Part shown: piece by piece, positions 6,478 to 10,669 of the stretch
Layout: each line of letters opens with the position of its first letter
Position numbering within the stretch: position 1 is the first letter of the stretch
From: Bacteroidales bacterium UBA2559
Lineage (GTDB): Bacteria > Bacteroidota > Bacteroidia > Bacteroidales > Bacteroidaceae
Length of the DNA stretch: 10,669 nt
Reading direction: 5' to 3'
NCBI GenBank assembly: GCA_002340405.1
Contig: DDLZ01000067.1
Span: forward strand, 1 to 10,669
The notes under the pieces: generated by a model
Seen by the model: the letters and a program-made list of their open reading frames with translations, nothing else
Database searches by the model: none
Told to the model about the DNA's origin: nothing
Translations under genes and position numbers: made by a program

Positions 6478-7872
6478 ATGGAATTCAAACAGGAAGGTAT
6501 CCATGATGCCAGATACCTGGGTAAGGGAAGAATGCTGGTGCTAGGCTTCCAGCACATGTTCGCCATGTTTGGCGCAACGGTATTAGTACCCATCTTGACA
6601 GGACTTTCAGTTTCGGCGACCCTGTTGTTCGCAGGTATCGGAACACTGATTTTCCATCTGTTTACGAAAATGAAGGTGCCTGCATTTCTCGGCTCCTCAT
6701 TCGCATTTCTCGGTGGTTATGCTGCCGTTAAGGAGTTTGCGCTTGCCAAGAATGCAGCGGCCGGCATGGAACTTTTTACCGCAAATCAGGCTCTGACATA
6801 CGCATCTATTGGTGTGTTTTGTGCAGGTCTTCTCTATTTCGTTTTGGCTGCATTGTTCAAATTTTATGGTGTGCAGCGCACTATGCGCTTTTTCCCGCCG
6901 GTGGTAACAGGTCCGATTATAATCTCAATTGGTCTTATCCTCTCGGCAAGTGCTATTAACAATTGTCAGGCCAACTGGTGGATTGCTCTGCTCGCTATTG
7001 CTATCATAGTGATATGCAATATCTTCGGCAAGGGTATGATAAAGATTATTCCTATTATTCTGGGTGTAATCGGTTCATATTTAGTTGCAGCCGGCTTCGG
7101 TCAGGTTGACTTTACTCCTCTTAAGGAGGCTGCATGGTTTGGACTGCCATTCCAGATGGAGAACACCGCTTTTGCAGCGCTTCAGAATCCTGACTGGTCA
7201 TTTATGGGAACAGCAATCATAGCTATTGTACCTATAGCTTTTGCTACAATGATTGAGCATATCGGCGATATCTGTGCCATTTCATCAACCTGTAACCGTA
7301 ACTTTATTGCCTATCCCGGACTTCATCGCACTCTTATGGGCGATGGTTTAGCTACTTCATTAGCCGCCCTGTTCGGCGCTCCGGCCAACACCACTTACGG
7401 TGAAAATACAGGCGTACTCAACCTGACCAGGGTGTTTGACCCCAGGGTGGTGCGCATTGCAGCTGTTCTGGCTATCATATTTTCATTTTGTCCTAAATTT
7501 GCGCAGCTCATATATTTGATGCCGACAGCTACCGTAGGCGGTGTTTCACTGGTTCTTTACGGTATGATATCGGCTGTAGGTGTACGCAATCTGGTTGAGA
7601 ATAATGTTGACTTTACCAACAACCGCAATGTACTTATTACAGCCTTGATCCTGGTGCTTGCAATAGGTATCCAGTACGGCCCCGGCAGTATTTCGTTCGG
7701 AAAGATTTCACTCTCCGGTCTGGCAGTAGCTGCGTTGGTAGGCATAATTTTAAATGCGGTTCTTCCCGGTAAGGATTTCAATATATCCTACGAGGAGTAT
7801 GTCAGCGGCAAACGTGCCGGCGCCGATGCCGATGCTAAGGAGTCAGCAGAGGAGACTATTGGTAAGAATTGA
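6478..7872 (+). CDS. uraA: uracil permease, NCS2/UraA type
   Basis: This 464-residue inner-membrane protein of the nucleobase:cation symporter-2 family is predicted to have the 14-helix UraA fold and to import uracil with protons. The start of the protein matches UraA closely: LGFQHMFAMFGATVLVPIL (22-40) and KVPAFLGSSFAFLGG (66-80). The substrate-site glutamates are both present: Glu260 in MIEHIGDIC and Glu309 in NTTYGENTGV. These correspond to Glu241 and Glu290 of E. coli UraA. The NTTYGEN form separates uracil permeases from the xanthine/urate branch. The C-terminal tail (about 435-464) is hydrophilic, acidic and alanine-rich. No Shine-Dalgarno is present; the ATG follows an A-rich leader. 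It is the first gene of an operon with a DUF5020 protein and an AzgA-type permease, which supports a role in nucleobase scavenging. Confidence 0.94.
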   Translation: MEFKQEGIHDARYLGKGRMLVLGFQHMFAMFGATVLVPILTGLSVSATLLFAGIGTLIFHLFTKMKVPAFLGSSFAFLGGYAAVKEFALAKNAAAGMELFTANQALTYASIGVFCAGLLYFVLAALFKFYGVQRTMRFFPPVVTGPIIISIGLILSASAINNCQANWWIALLAIAIIVICNIFGKGMIKIIPIILGVIGSYLVAAGFGQVDFTPLKEAAWFGLPFQMENTAFAALQNPDWSFMGTAIIAIVPIAFATMIEHIGDICAISSTCNRNFIAYPGLHRTLMGDGLATSLAALFGAPANTTYGENTGVLNLTRVFDPRVVRIAAVLAIIFSFCPKFAQLIYLMPTATVGGVSLVLYGMISAVGVRNLVENNVDFTNNRNVLITALILVLAIGIQYGPGSISFGKISLSGLAVAALVGIILNAVLPGKDFNISYEEYVSGKRAGADADAKESAEETIGKN

Positions 7873-7922
7873 TTGACAAAAAATTATACATTAATAAATT
7901 TCATTATTTAAAAAAAAACAAG

Positions 7923-8678
7923 ATGAAAAGAATTTTAGTTTTTGCAGGTTTCAGCCTGCTCGCAGTGGGTGCTTTTGCACAGACAAACTTACAGGTCTTC
8001 TATGATTTTGGGGAAAACCGTAAGCATGTCACTACTACTCTTGAGATGTTCAAGGCCGATGATTGGGGCAGCACATTCTTTTTTGTGGATTATGACTATT
8101 TTACCCAGAAAGAGCGTGATAAAGAGACAATTCCCGGTTTTAAGCCCAACGAACATTTCTATGGTATAAGGAATTATGGCAGCTATTTTGAAATCGCCCG
8201 TGCTATTAATTTTTGGCAGGATTCGGATCTTGCCGCACTCAGTGCGCATATTGAGTTCAACGGCGGTGTAGGTTTCGGAAGCCGTAACTGGTTGTTTGGT
8301 GTAGAGTATTTCATGCACAACGCTGATTTTTCAAACACCTTCACATTTGAACTTATGTACAAGACTTTCAAGGGTTCGGAGAGTCATCTGCCTCTGCAAT
8401 TTACCTTCGTATGGGGTATGAACAATCTGTTCGGCGTGGAAGGCCTTAGATTCTCAGGTTTTGCCGATATATGGGGCGAGGATGGTCCCTATGCAGACGA
8501 AGATAAAAGTCAAAAGTCACTTACCTTTATTTCAGAGCCCCAGCTTTGGTATAATATAGGTTCACTGTTTGATTGCCCGAACTTCAATATTGGAACAGAG
8601 ATTGAGATTAGCAGCAACTTTGCCGGTAACCAGGGATTCATGGTTAATCCTTGTCTTGGCGTTAAGTGGGATTTTTAA
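7923..8678 (+). CDS. DUF5020 outer-membrane protein, Tsx-like nucleoside channel candidate
   Basis: This 251-residue protein has a clear signal peptide (MKRILVFAGFSLLAVGAFA, cleaved near residue 19/20). The mature part is of alternating polar/aromatic strands and ends in Phe (GVKWDF), as outer-membrane barrels do. I recognise the DUF5020 pattern: VFYDFGENRKHVTTTLEMFK (25-44), DDWGSTFFFVDYDY (46-59), the EFNGGVGF strand (111-118) and FSGFADIWGED (177-187). The segment around 40-58 resembles the stretch of E. coli Tsx with EAFAKKDW followed by aromatic strands, and 177-187 resembles the Tsx YIGFTNFDWGSD. I therefore infer a Tsx-like channel for nucleosides or bases. The start at 7923 places the signal peptide at the N terminus; a longer frame from TTG 7869 only adds a charged AT-rich leader. 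It lies 50 bases after uraA and 12 bases before the purine permease. DUF5020 membership is likely; transport function is inference. Confidence 0.85.
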   Translation: MKRILVFAGFSLLAVGAFAQTNLQVFYDFGENRKHVTTTLEMFKADDWGSTFFFVDYDYFTQKERDKETIPGFKPNEHFYGIRNYGSYFEIARAINFWQDSDLAALSAHIEFNGGVGFGSRNWLFGVEYFMHNADFSNTFTFELMYKTFKGSESHLPLQFTFVWGMNNLFGVEGLRFSGFADIWGEDGPYADEDKSQKSLTFISEPQLWYNIGSLFDCPNFNIGTEIEISSNFAGNQGFMVNPCLGVKWDF

Positions 8679-8690
8679 ATATAGTAATGT

Positions 8691-10106
8691 ATGACTGCAT
8701 TAGCTAAATTATTTGGATTTGAGGAGGGCAAACACTCAGTCAGAACTGAGATCCTTGCCGGAATAACCACATTTTTGACAATGTCCTATATACTGGCTGT
8801 CAACCCGGATATCTTCGGTAGTCTGGAGGCTATGGGTATGCCTAAGGGGGCTGTTTTTACAGCAACCGGTCTGGCTGCCATTGTAGGTACATTGGTAATG
8901 TCTCTTTATGCAAAGAAGCCTTTTGCTTTGGCCCCCGGTCTCGGCCTTAACGCATTCTTTGTCTATACCGTATGTCTGACCATGGGTTACAGCTGGCAGT
9001 TTGCACTAACAGCTGTATTTATTGAAGGTCTCATATTCATTCTGCTGACTCTTACAAATGTGCGTGAAGCAATCATCAATGCTATTCCTGCATCCATGAA
9101 GAGTGCTATCAGTGTAGGTATCGGCCTGTTTATTGCATTTATAGGTATGGTTAACGCAGGTATTATTGTAGATGACGGCGGTACAATCATAACTTTGGGT
9201 AATATAACTTCCGGTCCGGCTCTGCTGGCTGTTATAGGTTTGCTGATCACTTCGATAATGCTTGTTCTGAGGATTCCGGGCGCAATATTGGTCGGTATCC
9301 TTATAACTGCAGTATTGGGCATATTCTTTAAAATGCCGCTTCCTGCCGATGCTGCTCCCGGTGCTGTGCCCGAAGCTGTTACACAGTTTGGTGGTGTTAT
9401 GAGTGCGGTTCCTTCAATCAAACCTATATTTTTGAAGTTTGAATGGACTCACATATTCTCTCTGGATATGTTGGTTGTGGTATTCACATTCCTCTTTATT
9501 GACATTTTCGATACCATAGGTACGGTTATAGGCGTATCAAAGAGGGCCAATATGATGAATCCCGACGGCACTATTCCCGGTGTAAAGAAAATCCTTATGG
9601 CCGATGCCGTAGCTACTGTTGCAGGTGCCGCTTTCGGTACCAGCACCACAACGACATATGTTGAGAGTGCGGCTGGTGTTGCTGTCGGCGGACGCACCGG
9701 TCTAACTTCGTTCACTACCGCTATCTGCTTTGTGATAGCACTGTTCTTTGCTCCGTTATTCCTTGCAATACCTTCGGCAGCAACAGCTCCTGCACTGATA
9801 GTTGTGGGCGTTATGATGATGTCAACGGTCAAGGATATAGAGTTTGACGATTTTTCCGAGTCTATCCCGGCATACATCACCCTTATCGTTATGCCTTTGG
9901 CTTACAGTATTTCCGATGGTATAATGCTGGGTCTTATTACTTATGTTGTTATCAATTTAGTTTGTGGCATAATTAAGAAGATTAAGGATAAGGATGAAAA
10001 GATGATAACCGTTATATTCAATATACTTATCGGCAGATTTGGAAAGATCAATCCTATGATGTGGGTTCTTTCAATACTATTTGTATTGCGTTATATCTTC
10101 CTATAG
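8691..10106 (+). CDS. AzgA-type purine nucleobase permease (NCS2 family)
   Basis: This 471-residue polytopic inner-membrane protein belongs to the adenine/guanine/hypoxanthine branch of the NCS2 family (AzgA; E. coli PurP, GhxP/GhxQ). Signatures: GFEEGKHSVRTEILAGITTF (9-28), MSYILAVNP (31-39), KKPFALAPGLGLNAFF (75-90), FIDIFDTIGTVIGV (269-282) with Asp270 and Asp273, and GTSTTTTYVESAAGV (316-330) with Glu325. The last two blocks hold the substrate- and proton-linked residues in this branch. The length is near normal; about 25 extra residues at the C terminus form one hydrophobic segment (MMWVLSILFVLRYIF) beyond the usual end. Which purine is carried cannot be read from sequence alone. It starts 12 bases after the DUF5020 stop, so it is co-transcribed, and it is followed by a strong terminator. 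Confidence 0.93.
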   Translation: MTALAKLFGFEEGKHSVRTEILAGITTFLTMSYILAVNPDIFGSLEAMGMPKGAVFTATGLAAIVGTLVMSLYAKKPFALAPGLGLNAFFVYTVCLTMGYSWQFALTAVFIEGLIFILLTLTNVREAIINAIPASMKSAISVGIGLFIAFIGMVNAGIIVDDGGTIITLGNITSGPALLAVIGLLITSIMLVLRIPGAILVGILITAVLGIFFKMPLPADAAPGAVPEAVTQFGGVMSAVPSIKPIFLKFEWTHIFSLDMLVVVFTFLFIDIFDTIGTVIGVSKRANMMNPDGTIPGVKKILMADAVATVAGAAFGTSTTTTYVESAAGVAVGGRTGLTSFTTAICFVIALFFAPLFLAIPSAATAPALIVVGVMMMSTVKDIEFDDFSESIPAYITLIVMPLAYSISDGIMLGLITYVVINLVCGIIKKIKDKDEKMITVIFNILIGRFGKINPMMWVLSILFVLRYIFL

Positions 10107-10131
10107 CTATAACTGAGAGAATATAAGATGT

Positions 10132-10175
10132 AAAAAATCCGGATGGTTCCTATAAAGTTCCGTCCGGATTTTTTT
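10132..10175 (+). terminator. rho-independent terminator, probably bidirectional
   Basis: AATCCGGATGG (10136-10146) pairs with CCGTCCGGATT (10160-10170) through eleven positions with one T-G wobble, enclosing a 13-base loop. A T-run follows (to 10175) and a matching A-run precedes (10132-10137). It lies 25 bases after the purine permease stop. Because the flanking A-run reads as a T-run on the other strand, it can also serve the convergent DUF4831 gene, which ends at 10190. Confidence 0.9.
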
Positions 10176-10189
10176 ATTGTCTGAACAGT

Positions 10190-10669
10190 TTATTCGTTTA
10201 TTCCCGTGATCCCGCCGGTCGTAGTATTAAATGTGATCTTCGTATCGGCATTCTTACCCATGATATTCCGTGAAACGACTTCAACGGAGCCGAACTGAGC
10301 AAAGGGAATCTCCTTAGTCACAAACGATTGGCGATTATTATAGATTCTCACTATTGCCCTGCCCGGAATACGGCAGAAGAGGAAACCGTCTTTATTTCGT
10401 CCTTTCTCCAATGTTGATGTCATATTTCCTTTTTGGCTTTGATTCTGCCCGCCGGACATCATCTCCTTATCCTCAATGTCAATCCAGACCGGTTCTCCGG
10501 CCAGATTATTTACCGGCAGCACACCTAGTTTGGCAGAGAATCTGAACGCCATAAGCTTAGAAACAGAAGTTTCGGGGTTTATGTTAATGGTAAACGACTC
10601 TTCATACACCTCGGTGTTGCCGCTGAACAGTGTAAGCAGGGCTGCTTCCTGTTTATCCAGATGTTCAAG
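10190..10669 (-). CDS. DUF4831 family protein, C-terminal part (runs off the window)
   Basis: The frame is open from the right edge of the window to TAA/TGA-type stop 10190-10192, giving 159 residues with no start; the N terminus lies beyond 10669. The visible part begins LEHLDKQEAALLTLFSGNTE and continues with FRFSAKLGVL, LAGEPVWIDIED, a GFLFCRIPGRAIVRIYNN strand pair and FAQFGSVEVVSRNI. This matches my memory of the DUF4831 family, a Bacteroidota-specific, usually secreted protein of unknown function. The repeated short strand pattern suggests a beta-rich fold. A GTG at 10609 could be mistaken for the start, but the conserved LDKQEAALLTLFSG segment lies upstream of it, so the gene is clearly longer. 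It converges on the nucleobase operon and shares its terminator. Confidence 0.75.
   Translation of the reverse strand, partial: LEHLDKQEAALLTLFSGNTEVYEESFTININPETSVSKLMAFRFSAKLGVLPVNNLAGEPVWIDIEDKEMMSGGQNQSQKGNMTSTLEKGRNKDGFLFCRIPGRAIVRIYNNRQSFVTKEIPFAQFGSVEVVSRNIMGKNADTKITFNTTTGGITGINE

Noticed and set aside
7873..7902. TTGACA and TATACA as a sigma-70 style promoter, and TAAATTTC (7895-7902) as a Bacteroidota -7 box, inside the uraA-DUF5020 gap
   Set aside because: The TTGACA/TATACA spacing is only six bases and this promoter type is not used by Bacteroidota. The TAAATTTC box has a mismatch and no clear -33 element. AT-rich chance matches are likely.
7869..7922. Longer start (TTG at 7869) for the DUF5020 gene, overlapping the uraA stop
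   Set aside because: It would add an 18-residue, lysine- and asparagine-rich leader in front of a good signal peptide. The ATG at 7923 places the signal peptide at the N terminus, as expected.
8987..9880. Two minus-strand frames of about 144 residues opposite the AzgA-type permease
   Set aside because: They are Ala/Thr/Ile-rich mirror images of membrane-helix codons, with no independent signals.
1..10669. Undescribed defence, mobile or biosynthetic system
   Set aside because: All coding space is filled by housekeeping, transport or known domain-of-unknown-function families. I saw no CRISPR repeats, toxin-antitoxin pairs, reverse transcriptases, nucleases or phage genes.

Overview
The window looks like an ordinary stretch of a Bacteroidales chromosome, probably from the Bacteroides/Prevotella side of the order. 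Three things point there. The promoter-like sites have the Bacteroidota form (a TAnnTTTG -7 box with a T-rich -33 element about 19 bases upstream), and most genes lack a Shine-Dalgarno sequence and sit behind A-rich leaders. Several proteins belong to families typical of the group (DUF5020, DUF4831, lipoproteins of the DUF3298 type, a DPE2-like MalQ). Coding regions are of moderate GC, while intergenic regions are very AT-rich. I see no transposase, integrase, phage gene, CRISPR array or toxin-antitoxin pair.

Layout. (1) 81-677 (+) is a PrdX-type prolyl-tRNA editing protein. It converges on a DUF3298-type lipoprotein (682-1476, -) with only four bases between the stop codons. (2) 1598-1674 (+) is tRNA-His(GTG) with its own promoter, divergent from the lipoprotein. 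(3) 1829-6233 (-) is a three-gene block transcribed leftward: malQ, ffh, folD. ffh and folD are tightly coupled (7-base gap, with the folD Shine-Dalgarno inside the last ffh codons). malQ and ffh are 60 bases apart, with a weak terminator-like hairpin between them. (4) 6234-6477 is an AT-rich divergent promoter region. (5) 6478-10106 (+) is a compact operon: a UraA-type uracil permease, a DUF5020 outer-membrane beta-barrel that resembles the nucleoside channel Tsx, and an AzgA-type purine permease. It ends in a strong, probably bidirectional terminator (10132-10175). (6) 10190-10669 (-) is the C-terminal half of a DUF4831 protein running off the right edge.

How the genes work together. The clearest functional unit is the nucleobase uptake operon: two inner-membrane nucleobase permeases of different specificity flank a putative outer-membrane channel, so together they could take pyrimidine and purine bases from outside into the cytoplasm. 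The malQ-ffh-folD block combines starch/maltodextrin use, membrane protein targeting and one-carbon metabolism, which are housekeeping functions with no obvious shared pathway. I did not find a convincing undescribed system here. The points most worth following up are the DUF5020 context, the size-reduced MalQ, the insertion in the PrdX protein, and the dyad over the malQ -7 box.
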